The position numbers were made by a program, and so were the translations under genes. A stretch of 64,000 bases of DNA from the NCBI GenBank assembly GCA_003144015.1, contig QFWS01000001.1, positions 248,001 to 312,000 of the forward strand. Direction: 5' to 3'. Shown one piece after another: positions 16,995 to 25,117 of the stretch (positions are counted from its first letter, which is position 1; each line of letters opens with the position of its first letter). This stretch comes from Flavobacteriaceae bacterium LYZ1037 (GTDB lineage: Bacteria > Bacteroidota > Bacteroidia > Flavobacteriales > Flavobacteriaceae). Below the pieces are notes generated by a model. That model saw nothing but the letters and a program-made list of their open reading frames with translations. It searched no databases and was not told the origin of the DNA.

Positions 16995-17234
16995 ATGATT
17001 CAAACCAAAATCTTATTTATAGAACAAGATGTTGAAAGGAATTCTCCAGAGAATTCAGAATTGTTAGTTGCTGTAAGGAGTATAAAAAAACTGCTTAATC
17101 AAATAGATTTTCAAGCCGAAGTCGTGCCTTTAGAAAGCACAAAAAAACTTTCAAATTTACTAGAATCTTTAAAGAATGAACCCCTTAGTAATTCTGAACG
17201 TTTACTAGTAAAAAAACTAGTTAAATTTAAATAA
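16995..17234 (+). CDS. Small protein of unknown function (cluster gene 2)
   Basis: A 79-residue soluble protein, lysine- and leucine-rich. It has a strand-helix-strand feel at the N-terminus (KILFIEQDV, then VRSIKKLLNQIDFQAEVV), loosely like a shortened receiver-fold fragment. It lacks a clear phosphate-accepting Asp context, so I do not call it a response regulator. It follows gene 1 by 16 bp and precedes a lipoprotein gene by 6 bp. Not recognised. Confidence 0.55.
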   Translation: MIQTKILFIEQDVERNSPENSELLVAVRSIKKLLNQIDFQAEVVPLESTKKLSNLLESLKNEPLSNSERLLVKKLVKFK

Positions 17235-17240
17235 GAAGTA

Positions 17241-17768
17241 ATGACAAAAAAGTTAGTAGTATGTTTAAATTTAGGGTTGTTTTTAATGACTTGTTTTGTT
17301 ATAGTAAATTGTAACTCAAACAAAAACACAAATAATGAAAGTGGTTATATTAATGAGGTAGATACCCTTTATGAATTAAAAACTAATAAAATTCTATCAA
17401 TAGAGAGAACTTTTTTTAGAAAAAAACCTACCATACATCATGGACTTATAGAATTAAAGCAACCAAAAGGAGAATCCTATGTTATTTTTTTAATTAAAAA
17501 AGAGGGGTCTAAAGAATTCTCATTGTTTGTAATAGAAGACTTTAATGAGTTTTTAAAAAACGCAAATCTTTTAATGCATAATAAACACCTTGACTTTTTT
17601 ATAGATGTAGACGATTTAAAATCCACATCTATGAGGAGAAGTATGTCTTTTGAAAAAGGAATATTTATTAGAAAAGAAACAAATAATTCAGCAGGAACCA
17701 TTCTCGATTTATCAGAAGAAAGTGTTAATCAAATGCAAGAGGCTTATACCAAGTATCTTAATGAATAA
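17241..17768 (+). CDS. Predicted lipoprotein of unknown function (cluster gene 3)
   Basis: A 175-residue protein with a hydrophobic leader and a lipobox-like IVNC at residues 25-28, then a short Asn-rich linker. The mature part, about 140 residues, is mixed and charged, with no family I recognise. It ends the three-gene cluster; a 182-bp gap with a perfect palindrome follows. Envelope location is supported by the leader; function unknown. Confidence 0.6.
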   Translation: MTKKLVVCLNLGLFLMTCFVIVNCNSNKNTNNESGYINEVDTLYELKTNKILSIERTFFRKKPTIHHGLIELKQPKGESYVIFLIKKEGSKEFSLFVIEDFNEFLKNANLLMHNKHLDFFIDVDDLKSTSMRRSMSFEKGIFIRKETNNSAGTILDLSEESVNQMQEAYTKYLNE

Positions 17769-17864
17769 ACTAAGTAAAAATTACATAAAGGATACGTTCA
17801 ACTAATTTTTTGTCTCTTAATCTGTTCTTTTGTAAGACTTTATTTCAATTTGCTTAAATTTAAG

Positions 17865-17878
17865 TAATTACGTAATTA
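17865..17878. promoter_or_regulatory. 14-bp perfect palindrome upstream of small membrane protein gene
   Basis: TAATTACGTAATTA is a perfect 14-bp palindrome, 73 bp upstream of the next gene. Its position and symmetry suit a dimeric regulator site, but AT-rich palindromes also arise by chance. Confidence 0.35.
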
Positions 17879-17950
17879 AATGATTCTTTCCCAAATCTTA
17901 AATACAATAAACGTAAGTAGTATTTTTTATTAACTAAAAAAATAATTATT

Positions 17951-18211
17951 ATGATGAACGGATTTATAATTTTATCAATTTTAGCGGGAATGTTCCTATT
18001 TTTTTACTGGTATTCCTATTCTACAGTAGCTTCAGAAGATAAAAAACGTCAAGCTATTTGGGAGAAAAAACGTCAGCGTGAAATGGCATTTAATGATAGA
18101 ATGAGAGAAAGAGCAGAATTAAGACGTCAAAAATTTGAAAAGTTTATGCAACGAAGTAAAGAAATTCAACAAGAACTTATGAGATTAAATAAAACAAAGC
18201 AATTGCAATAG
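17951..18211 (+). CDS. Small membrane-anchored coiled-coil protein
   Basis: An 86-residue protein. Residues about 4-21 form one membrane helix (GFIILSILAGMFLFFYW), and the rest is highly charged Lys/Arg/Glu-rich helix (EKKRQREMAFNDRMRERAELRRQKFEKF), probably a cytosolic coiled coil. It may be a membrane scaffold or regulator; not recognised. Monocistronic: a palindrome lies upstream and a terminator at 18237-18271. Confidence 0.6.
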   Translation: MMNGFIILSILAGMFLFFYWYSYSTVASEDKKRQAIWEKKRQREMAFNDRMRERAELRRQKFEKFMQRSKEIQQELMRLNKTKQLQ

Positions 18212-18236
18212 TATTAGTCTACCATTTGCTTCAATG

Positions 18237-18271
18237 AAAAACTCCAAAAACATTAATGTTTTTGGAGTTTT
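18237..18271 (+). terminator. Intrinsic terminator
   Basis: An ACTCCAAAAACAT arm is followed after two bases by its complement ATGTTTTTGGAGT, then a T-run on the plus strand (six T's). The A-run on the 5' side makes it usable from both directions. Confidence 0.9.
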
Positions 18272-18380
18272 TTGTTAATCATAAAAGGTTGGAGAATATG
18301 CATATGTGCATGGGTTTACTTTGAAAGATATAATGGATAACAAAATAATTATCCCTAAAACTATCCCCTTTAAACACAAA

Positions 18381-18407
18381 ACCCTGTATATCAGTTATAT
18401 ACAGGGT
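18381..18407 (-). terminator. tmRNA terminator
   Basis: An 11-bp perfect stem, ACCCTGTATAT / ATATACAGGGT, around a five-base loop lies 6 bp beyond the tmRNA 3' end on the minus strand. TTTTGTGTTT follows. Confidence 0.8.
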
Positions 18408-18413
18408 TAAAAG

Positions 18414-18805
18414 TGGAGTCGGAGAGAATCGAACTCTCGTCCAAACAAGTAACCAAAGAGCTTTCTACACGTGTATTCTTTTCTTGGTTTTTCGATTGTA
18501 AGCTGGTTAAAGACAACCTACTTACAACTTATCTTCTTTAGTTTCAAAAGTAAATCGAAGCACTTTACTTTCTATATTAACATTTACGATGCCTCTTGTA
18601 GAACGCCGTTAATCAAGGCTTTCAGGAGACATTTAGCTTGTACACCTTGTGTACCTAGGCCAATCCTACTATAATTCGGATTAGGCAGCTAAAGCGTAGT
18701 TATTCTCGCCGTTTAAAAGTTTGACCTAGCCTTTTACGTGTTTCAAAGTCATTACACGACGTGCTTACCGTTTAATTAATCTCGCTGTCAAAACCAGTCG
18801 ACCCC
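18414..18805 (-). ncRNA. ssrA: Transfer-messenger RNA (tmRNA)
   Basis: About 392 nt on the minus strand. The 5' end GGGGTCGACTGGTTTTGACAG and the 3' end ...GAGAGTTCGATTCTCTCCGACTCCA form the tRNA-like acceptor and T-arm; CCA is not fully encoded. The tag reading frame at 18710-18681 reads GENNYALAA then TAA, with Ala-Ala at its end as required for proteolysis. It acts with SmpB to rescue stalled ribosomes. One-piece form, with typical pseudoknot-rich interior between. Confidence 0.97.
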
Positions 18806-18854
18806 AATTAAAATCACTATCTTTTTTTTTAAAGGAAAGCGAAGTTACTAAAAA

Positions 18855-18868
18855 AAGTTGTGCAACTT
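18855..18868. repeat. Short inverted repeat upstream of ssrA
   Basis: AAGTTG TG CAACTT, a perfect 6-bp-arm inverted repeat 50 bp upstream of the tmRNA 5' end. It overlaps the region expected to hold the ssrA promoter. A role is not established. Confidence 0.4.
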
Positions 18869-18966
18869 CATAAATCCATGTATTTTCGTGCAAATTCTAT
18901 ACCAAATGTAAATGTGTCAGATAATACAATTTGCATTATCTATAACCCATAAATAGTTTGTTTGTA

Positions 18967-20175
18967 ATGAGTATCAAATTCGCCATCATAAAAGAACGAA
19001 AAAATCCACCAGATAGACGTGTGGTATTTTCACCAGAAAAATTAGCTGAGGCTAGAAGACAATTTCCAGAAGCTGTTTTTAAAGTGGAATCTAGCAATAT
19101 AAGAGTTTTTTCAGATCAAGCATATAGGAAGTTAGGTTTTGAAGTGACCAATGATGTTAGTGATTGCGATGTGATGTTAGGCGTTAAAGAAGTACCTATT
19201 GATGCCTTAATTCCTAATAAAAAATATTTCTATTTTTCGCATACTATTAAAAAACAACCTTATAATAGAAAGTTGCTTGTGGCCATGCTTGATAAAAACA
19301 TTGAAATGTTCGATCATGAAACCATCGTAAAGAAAAGCAATGCTAGATTAATTGGATTTGGTCGCTATGCTGGGTTGGTAGGTGCTTATAATGGTTTTAG
19401 AGCTTTAGGTTTAAGAGATGGACTGTTTAACTTGCCAAAAGTAGAAACACTTGCAGATTTAGATGCCGTTAAAGCTGAGTTAAATAAAATTACGCTCCCT
19501 AATATTAAGATAGTATTAACTGGAACCGGTAAAGTGGCCCAAGGAGCAAAAGAAATTCTTGACCATTTAAAAATTAAGGAAGTAAGTGATGCATTGTATT
19601 TATCCTGTCAATTTACAGAACCTGTTTATTGCATGGCAGATGTTATGGAATACAACATACGTAAAGATGGTAAAGTAGGAAAAAAGCAAGAGTTCTATAA
19701 AGACCCAAGTGGGTACGAAAGTAATTTTATGCCTTATGCTAAACAAACTGATTATTTTATAGCAGGACATTTTTATGGCAATAATGCACCTTATCTTTTT
19801 ACTAGAGAAGACGCTAAACATCAAGATTTTAGAATTAATTTGATAGCAGACATTAGTTGCGATGTCGATGGTCCTGTGGCTTCAACAATTAGAGCATCTA
19901 CTATTGCGGATCCGTTTTATGGATATGATGCAAAAACTGAAAGTGAAGTGTCTTTTAATGCTAAAGGAGCTATAACAGTTATGGCTGTCGATAATTTGCC
20001 TTGCGAATTACCTAAAGATGCAAGTGAAGGTTTTGGAGATATGTTTTTAGAAAATGTGATTCCTGCTTTTTTTAATAACGATGAACGTGGCATTCTAAAA
20101 CGAGCTAAAATTACTGAAAACGGACAACTTACTGAAAGATTCTCATACCTACAAGATTATGTAGATGGGAAATAA
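18967..20175 (+). CDS. Saccharopine/alanine dehydrogenase-like NAD(P) oxidoreductase
   Basis: A 402-residue enzyme of the alanine dehydrogenase/PNT superfamily resembling LYS1-type saccharopine dehydrogenase. An N-terminal AlaDh_PNT_N-like domain (about 1-130, with IKERKNPPDRRVVFSP) precedes a Rossmann segment with the glycine motif TGTGKVAQGA, around residue 180-190. A C-terminal lobe follows, with DISCDVDGPVAST typical of the family. Annotated start positions at a TTG (18958) are possible, but ATG at 18967 fits the MSIKFAIIKE start. Substrate not certain; lysine or glutamate-type amino acid metabolism is inference. Confidence 0.82.
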   Translation: MSIKFAIIKERKNPPDRRVVFSPEKLAEARRQFPEAVFKVESSNIRVFSDQAYRKLGFEVTNDVSDCDVMLGVKEVPIDALIPNKKYFYFSHTIKKQPYNRKLLVAMLDKNIEMFDHETIVKKSNARLIGFGRYAGLVGAYNGFRALGLRDGLFNLPKVETLADLDAVKAELNKITLPNIKIVLTGTGKVAQGAKEILDHLKIKEVSDALYLSCQFTEPVYCMADVMEYNIRKDGKVGKKQEFYKDPSGYESNFMPYAKQTDYFIAGHFYGNNAPYLFTREDAKHQDFRINLIADISCDVDGPVASTIRASTIADPFYGYDAKTESEVSFNAKGAITVMAVDNLPCELPKDASEGFGDMFLENVIPAFFNNDERGILKRAKITENGQLTERFSYLQDYVDGK

Positions 20176-20192
20176 TTTTAAACATTTCTAAA

Positions 20193-20975
20193 ATGAATAA
20201 AACGGCTTTAGTAACAGGAGGCGCTTCGGGGTTAGGATTTGAGTTTGCACTATTATTAGCTAAAGATGCTCATGACTTAGTTTTAATAGACATTGATGCA
20301 GAAAAGCTCAAGGAAGCAAAACAAACCATAGAATCTGACTTTCCAGTACAAGTTCAAGTGTTAACTAAAGATTTAAGTTTAAGTAATGTTTCAGAAGAAA
20401 TCATGGCAGAATTGAACTTCAGGTCTATAGATGTCTTGATTAATAATGCTGGTTTTGGATTGTTTGGTACTTTTTGGGAAACCAATTGGAAACGCGAAGA
20501 ACAAATGCTGCATTTACATATAATAACAACAACACACTTAACCAAACTGGTTTTAAAAGACATGGTAGCCAGAGGTTCTGGTAAAATATTGAATTTATCT
20601 TCTTTAGCTGCTTTCCAGCCTGGCCCTTTAATGTCTTTGTATTATGCGACTAAAGGGTATATTTTGTCTTTTTCAGAAGCTATAGCATGCGAGTTAAAAG
20701 GAACTGGAGTTACGGTTACAGCTTTATGTCCTGGACCTACAAAAACATCGTTTCAAAAAGTAGTAGCTAATGATAGTTCTGAAAATAAAATATCTTTCAA
20801 TATGGCATGCGCCAAAGAAGTGGCAGTATATGGTTATAAAGCCATGAATAAAGGAAAGGTTTATGCTATTCCTGGAAGATTTAATAAATTATTGGCAACA
20901 TTGCCACGCTTCATGCCAAGAAATTCTGCAGCAAATATTGTTCGTAAAATTCAAGAGAAGAATAGAGAAGATTAA
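20193..20975 (+). CDS. Short-chain dehydrogenase/reductase
   Basis: A 260-residue classical SDR. Rossmann motif TGGASGLG at 8-15, NNAG at 84-87, catalytic Ser136-137 in NLSS and the YxxxK pair at Tyr150-Lys154 (YYATKG). The C-terminal CPGPTKTSF is the cofactor-loop motif. It follows the dehydrogenase by 17 bp and is probably co-transcribed. The substrate is unknown. It ends immediately before the convergent DUF2809 gene. Confidence 0.88.
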   Translation: MNKTALVTGGASGLGFEFALLLAKDAHDLVLIDIDAEKLKEAKQTIESDFPVQVQVLTKDLSLSNVSEEIMAELNFRSIDVLINNAGFGLFGTFWETNWKREEQMLHLHIITTTHLTKLVLKDMVARGSGKILNLSSLAAFQPGPLMSLYYATKGYILSFSEAIACELKGTGVTVTALCPGPTKTSFQKVVANDSSENKISFNMACAKEVAVYGYKAMNKGKVYAIPGRFNKLLATLPRFMPRNSAANIVRKIQEKNRED

Positions 20976-21371
20976 TTAGTTTTTATTACCAATCTTTTCA
21001 ATTATTAAAACCGTAATGATACCTAAAGTATAAGCAACCAGATCTGAAGTTTGGAATGTGCTTCCCAAAACAAGTTTTGCAATTGTGTTATTTTGAAGAT
21101 TTAAATGATATAATAGATTTCCCATTTGTAAAAATTCGATAGAAAAGGAAATAATGAGTACACTAATAGCTGCTATCAAAGGTTTTATTGATAAAAAGCT
21201 TTTAATGAAACAATACATTAAAAGAACTATTAAGAAATCGCCAAATGTATGGCGTATAAACCCAGTTTTTAAATAGATAGCTATTAGTGCTTCGGTTATA
21301 AAAAGAAGAACAAATAATATAAAATATGTTTTGTTGAATTGTAATTTCAATTTAATACAGTTGTTTTGCAT
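20976..21371 (-). CDS. DUF2809 integral membrane protein
   Basis: A 131-residue protein with about four membrane helices and the family pattern FIRHTFGDFL, FSIEFLQMGN, LGSTFQTSDLVAYTLGI. This pattern is typical of DUF2809 (YjgA-like small membrane proteins). It begins four bases after the stop of the last DUF6090 gene, so it is probably the last gene of that seven-gene transcription unit. Function unknown. Confidence 0.8.
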   Translation of the reverse strand: MQNNCIKLKLQFNKTYFILFVLLFITEALIAIYLKTGFIRHTFGDFLIVLLMYCFIKSFLSIKPLIAAISVLIISFSIEFLQMGNLLYHLNLQNNTIAKLVLGSTFQTSDLVAYTLGIITVLIIEKIGNKN

Positions 21372-21375
21372 TTAG

Positions 21376-22146
21376 TTAATCGCCATCAATATTACTTTCA
21401 ATTAATTTAAGAGTACTTTTTAAAAATTTCATAATAGACTCTTCATTTGTAGTCACAAAAGATTGATTCATATAATAATCAAATAACATCCCGTCAATTT
21501 CAAGACTCTTTAAAAACTCCATATAATTAGATTTTGGCACCTGAATAGGTTTAGTTAAAATTTCTCTTGCATAGTCTTTCCGATCCATAAAAGTATCTTG
21601 ATTTCTTATAGGTAATAATTTATTGACTAAAGAAGGCATGTTATGAATCCAATAGTTTCTTCTTATAATTTGATCTTCTTTATAATCATTTAATTCGCCT
21701 GTCCATTGATTCAATTGGTATCGTAATTTTGGATCTCTTATCAGTTCCAAACTCCCAGATGAGCTAATATCATTGTAAACACCTAATCTAGCATCAAATG
21801 TTGCGAAATTATAAGCCTGACCCATTAAACTATCTATGGTTCGCGTTTCAAAGTCTACGTTTTCATCAAAATTTAAAAGTGTTTTTATGGCATTTATAGA
21901 GCCTAGATTTATTTGATGGTCGAATTCTAGTTCTTTAATGTTTTGTTTAAATTCTTCTTGAAGGCTTAATAAAATTTGTTGCTCTTTGGCAATGTCTTTT
22001 CGGTTTTCGTTCCAATTGTTAATCTGTAGTGCAATTAATATACCAATTACTACAAGGATTATTTCGCCAATGGCGTATTTAAGGTACCTAGATGTTTTTC
22101 TTGTTTCCATAAGGTTTCGTCTAATATGTCTAAAAAATTTAATCAT
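21376..22146 (-). CDS. DUF6090 family membrane protein, copy 1
   Basis: A 256-residue protein starting with the shared anchor MIKFFRHIRRN, then a helix near 25-45 (YAIGEIILVVIGILIALQINNWNE). An extracytoplasmic-looking domain of about 200 helix-rich residues follows. The most downstream paralogue. The first 50 residues are nearly identical to the five neighbours; the rest is different. Between it and copy 2 is an inverted repeat (22153-22170). Function unknown. Confidence 0.88.
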   Translation of the reverse strand: MIKFFRHIRRNLMETRKTSRYLKYAIGEIILVVIGILIALQINNWNENRKDIAKEQQILLSLQEEFKQNIKELEFDHQINLGSINAIKTLLNFDENVDFETRTIDSLMGQAYNFATFDARLGVYNDISSSGSLELIRDPKLRYQLNQWTGELNDYKEDQIIRRNYWIHNMPSLVNKLLPIRNQDTFMDRKDYAREILTKPIQVPKSNYMEFLKSLEIDGMLFDYYMNQSFVTTNEESIMKFLKSTLKLIESNIDGD

Positions 22147-22152
22147 ATTTAT

Positions 22153-22170
22153 TTCCCGAGAAAGCGGGAA
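22153..22170. repeat. Short inverted repeat TTCCCG/CGGGAA
   Basis: TTCCCG AGAAAG CGGGAA lies between copies 1 and 2 of the DUF6090 array, immediately upstream of copy 1's ATG. It resembles short flavobacterial intergenic inverted repeats. A hairpin so close to a start codon could alter translation, but that is inference. Confidence 0.45.
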
Positions 22171-22179
22171 TATTGTTTG

Positions 22180-22950
22180 TTATTTATCCTTATCTAATTC
22201 ATCATCTATTAAAGAAATTAGTTTATTAAGATGCTCTTCAAGTTGTGGATATTGCCACTTTAGAAGATTAAACACAGAACCAGAATATCCATAAAGGTTG
22301 TTTTCAAATTCTTTTAGTTTTAGTAAGGGTATGTTACTTGTTTGTTTTCTTGCTTTTGGAAAGTTAAGCGAATCATTAAGATTTAGATCATCGAAAACCA
22401 GTCTTAGACTACCATAACGCCTATTGAAATCAGCAGATTTTTTATAGATTTCTTCAACACTTTGTTCTTGGCTTTTAATGATTTCTACTAAAGCTTCAAA
22501 TCCCATGAGATTATTACGGATATTATCATTAGAGATGTTTTTTAGTTCACCTGTGGTTTTAAGTTCAGATAATACATTGTTTTCATATTTAAATTGATTT
22601 GTAAAAAAAAATACTTCAGAATATACTTGTGAGAAGTATTGCTCTGAAATGGTATCGTGGTCTGAGTCTATAAGTTCAATTAGTTTACGTTGTCCTTCAA
22701 ATGTATTATGAGTATTTTTTTTAGAAATTTTTATGGCATTTAGATTATTAATAGCTTCTTTTTTAAGTAATACCAGATATTTCTCTTGATTTATATGTGT
22801 CTTTCTATTCTCATTCCAGTTATTAATTTGAAGCGCGATTAGAATACCTATTACTACAAGAATAATTTCGCCAATGGCGTATTTGAAGTACTTGGTTGTT
22901 TTATTTTGATTCATGAGATCGTATCTAATTTTTCGGAAGAATTTAATCAT
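22180..22950 (-). CDS. DUF6090 family membrane protein, copy 2
   Basis: A 256-residue protein. It starts MIKFFRKIRYDL with a single membrane helix in YAIGEIILVVIGIL, then a long helical domain without recognised motif. Its start overlaps the copy 3 stop by four bases (ATGA). Its first 58 coding bases are identical to copy 3, while the downstream sequence is not related, indicating recent exchange or conversion at the 5' end. Function unknown. Confidence 0.88.
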   Translation of the reverse strand: MIKFFRKIRYDLMNQNKTTKYFKYAIGEIILVVIGILIALQINNWNENRKTHINQEKYLVLLKKEAINNLNAIKISKKNTHNTFEGQRKLIELIDSDHDTISEQYFSQVYSEVFFFTNQFKYENNVLSELKTTGELKNISNDNIRNNLMGFEALVEIIKSQEQSVEEIYKKSADFNRRYGSLRLVFDDLNLNDSLNFPKARKQTSNIPLLKLKEFENNLYGYSGSVFNLLKWQYPQLEEHLNKLISLIDDELDKDK

Positions 22951-23690
22951 TTTAATTTTTTAAGTTTAGCCAACAGGTCGATTGTTTTTTCTAATACTAA
23001 GGGTAAATAACCTAGAGATAATCTATACGAGTCTCCTTTGGACATAACTAAAGCATTAAACTCGGTAGCATGATCTCTTAATGAAATTTGTTCCCAAATA
23101 ATAGTGGCAGCATTCGTGCCATTTACAATTAAATTAGATTGAAAAGGGAGTGGATATTTTCTGCCATAGTTGTCCAAGTTGTTACTGTAACTTTCCATAG
23201 TAAGATTTTGGGCATTTAAAGCATTTTCTTGAAGATTATGTAAAGCATTTAATTCATTAATAATTTCGCTATCAAATAAGCTAATATCACCTGTAGCATT
23301 AAGAACTTGATAGGTGTCACTATTATAATCTCCGTGAATTGAGATATAATAAGCATATTCATATCTCGCAATTTTTAATATGGTATCTAAAGCTTTTGTT
23401 GCCTTAGAGACTCGTTTCTCAAAATTACTTATAGCTGTTGAATCATTTTTAATTTCAAGAATTTTCCTATTAATATTGATGCTATCTTTTTTCAGGTCTT
23501 CAATTAAATTGTTTTTGTAATTATTAAGCGATACGCTATTTTTTCTGCCTTCATTCCAATTATTAATCTGAAGTGCGATTAAAATACCTATAACCACGAG
23601 AATAATTTCTCCAATGGCATATTTGAAGTACCTGGTTGTTTTATTTTGATTCATGAGATCGTATCTAATTTTTCGGAAGAATTTAATCAT
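22947..23690 (-). CDS. DUF6090 family membrane protein, copy 3
   Basis: A 247-residue protein with the shared N-terminal anchor and single helix, followed by a divergent helical domain. Its first 58 coding bases are identical to copy 2 (22893-22950 versus 23633-23690). Its start overlaps the copy 4 stop by four bases, so it is translationally coupled. Function unknown. Confidence 0.88.
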   Translation of the reverse strand: MIKFFRKIRYDLMNQNKTTRYFKYAIGEIILVVIGILIALQINNWNEGRKNSVSLNNYKNNLIEDLKKDSININRKILEIKNDSTAISNFEKRVSKATKALDTILKIARYEYAYYISIHGDYNSDTYQVLNATGDISLFDSEIINELNALHNLQENALNAQNLTMESYSNNLDNYGRKYPLPFQSNLIVNGTNAATIIWEQISLRDHATEFNALVMSKGDSYRLSLGYLPLVLEKTIDLLAKLKKLK

Positions 23691-24379
23691 TGTAATTTTT
23701 TCAGTAATCTATTAACTTCTATTTCTGTTTCATCTAAAATTTTATTATACCAGTTTAATTGAATGTAATGAAAATATAAGTTGTCTAACATTGTAGTATA
23801 TGATGCATTATTTACATTATTGAACGATTTTATTCTTCTATTATGAATATAGTTTTCACTTAATTTACTCCATCTGTCGTCTACAATTTTGCCATTATCT
23901 ACAAGTCTACCATAATTAGAACCATATAGTTTAATAATATTTTGAATGATATTTTTCTGACTATAGGTATTAATTTCATTTCCAGCTAGTGCAGATTTAA
24001 AAGCGCCTGAAACTGGGTAAAATGTACGTTGTCCAGAAAAAAGATAAATAGCCATTAATGAATCTATTTGTGTTTTATTGTTATCATAATCTTTTAAAAA
24101 CTTATTATTTAAAAGGTTATAAGCTTCAATTTTAGGTTTTGTGCTGGCTTGTACATGTTTAATAAATATTAGATCTTGATTAAGATCTTTTGTTATACTT
24201 TTAAAGAATTCTTTTTCTGCTAAAGCATGTTTTCTGTTTTCATTCCAAGTATTTATCTGAAGAGCAATAAGAATCCCTATAACCACAAGTACAATCTCGC
24301 CTATGGCGTATTTAAAGTACTTACTTGTCCTATTTTCTATAATGAGGTTTTGACGGATTTTTCGGAAGAATTTAATCAT
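23687..24379 (-). CDS. DUF6090 family membrane protein, copy 4
   Basis: The shortest copy, 230 residues. Anchor MIKFFRKIRQNL and a helix YAIGEIVLVVIGIL are as in its neighbours; the rest has its own sequence with no recognisable motif. It is separated from copy 5 by six bases. Function unknown. Confidence 0.88.
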   Translation of the reverse strand: MIKFFRKIRQNLIIENRTSKYFKYAIGEIVLVVIGILIALQINTWNENRKHALAEKEFFKSITKDLNQDLIFIKHVQASTKPKIEAYNLLNNKFLKDYDNNKTQIDSLMAIYLFSGQRTFYPVSGAFKSALAGNEINTYSQKNIIQNIIKLYGSNYGRLVDNGKIVDDRWSKLSENYIHNRRIKSFNNVNNASYTTMLDNLYFHYIQLNWYNKILDETEIEVNRLLKKLQ

Positions 24380-24385
24380 AAAACG

Positions 24386-25117
24386 CTAGTTGTTTTTTGG
24401 TTTTGTTAACTCGATAATATTATCTAGAGCTTCTTGTACTTGTTGTAATTCACCACTACTGTATAAGATTTGATTAATAAAATCGTATCTGCTTTTTACT
24501 AAATATTCAAATTCTAAGGTTTGTAATACTTCAAAATTATTTCGCTCATCTTTAAAGTTAAGGTTAAAATCAAAATGTTTAGAAAAATAGGGATCATATT
24601 GTTCCCAAATATGTGCTCTGGAACGCAGTTCTTCTTCTTGATAATCTATAACCAAATCGTTCCAAGATATCAATAAATCGCGTAGGGTTTCATTTTTAAT
24701 AATATCAAAAGAAGAGGTGCTAGCAAGGGCATTGATGCTGGTTTGATAAGGATTAAACGTATGTCCTCCATAAGATTCCCATAAATAAACAGATAATGAA
24801 TCTAAAACTGCTGGTTCTGGTTTTGAAAGTATTGGGAAAAGATTTATGATTTTGCTACAATTACTATGAACTTTTTTATGCAAACCAACGACTGAGTCTA
24901 GCTGTTTCTTATTCTGTTTAAATTCTTTATGAATGTCTGCTAAGATGGCCGTTTCCTTGTTAGAATTTATACGTTCTTCATTCCAGTTGTTAATTTGTAG
25001 TGCGATTAAAATACCTATCACCACAAGCACAATTTCGCCAATAGCATATTTAAAGTATCTGGATGTTTTGTTTTCCATAATGAGTGATTTACGAATATGT
25101 CGGAAGAATTTAATCAT
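24386..25117 (-). CDS. DUF6090 family membrane protein, copy 5
   Basis: A 243-residue protein, anchor MIKFFRHIRKSL, helix YAIGEIVLVVIGIL, then a divergent domain. Its start overlaps the copy 6 stop by eight bases. Function unknown. Confidence 0.88.
   Translation of the reverse strand: MIKFFRHIRKSLIMENKTSRYFKYAIGEIVLVVIGILIALQINNWNEERINSNKETAILADIHKEFKQNKKQLDSVVGLHKKVHSNCSKIINLFPILSKPEPAVLDSLSVYLWESYGGHTFNPYQTSINALASTSSFDIIKNETLRDLLISWNDLVIDYQEEELRSRAHIWEQYDPYFSKHFDFNLNFKDERNNFEVLQTLEFEYLVKSRYDFINQILYSSGELQQVQEALDNIIELTKPKNN

Noticed and set aside
16995-17234. Cluster gene 2 as a response regulator
   Set aside because: Only 79 residues, and the conserved acidic pocket, phospho-Asp and Lys are not placed.
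18471-18674. Open reading frame of 67 codons on the plus strand
   Set aside because: It lies antisense within the tmRNA gene and shows no protein-like conservation or start context.
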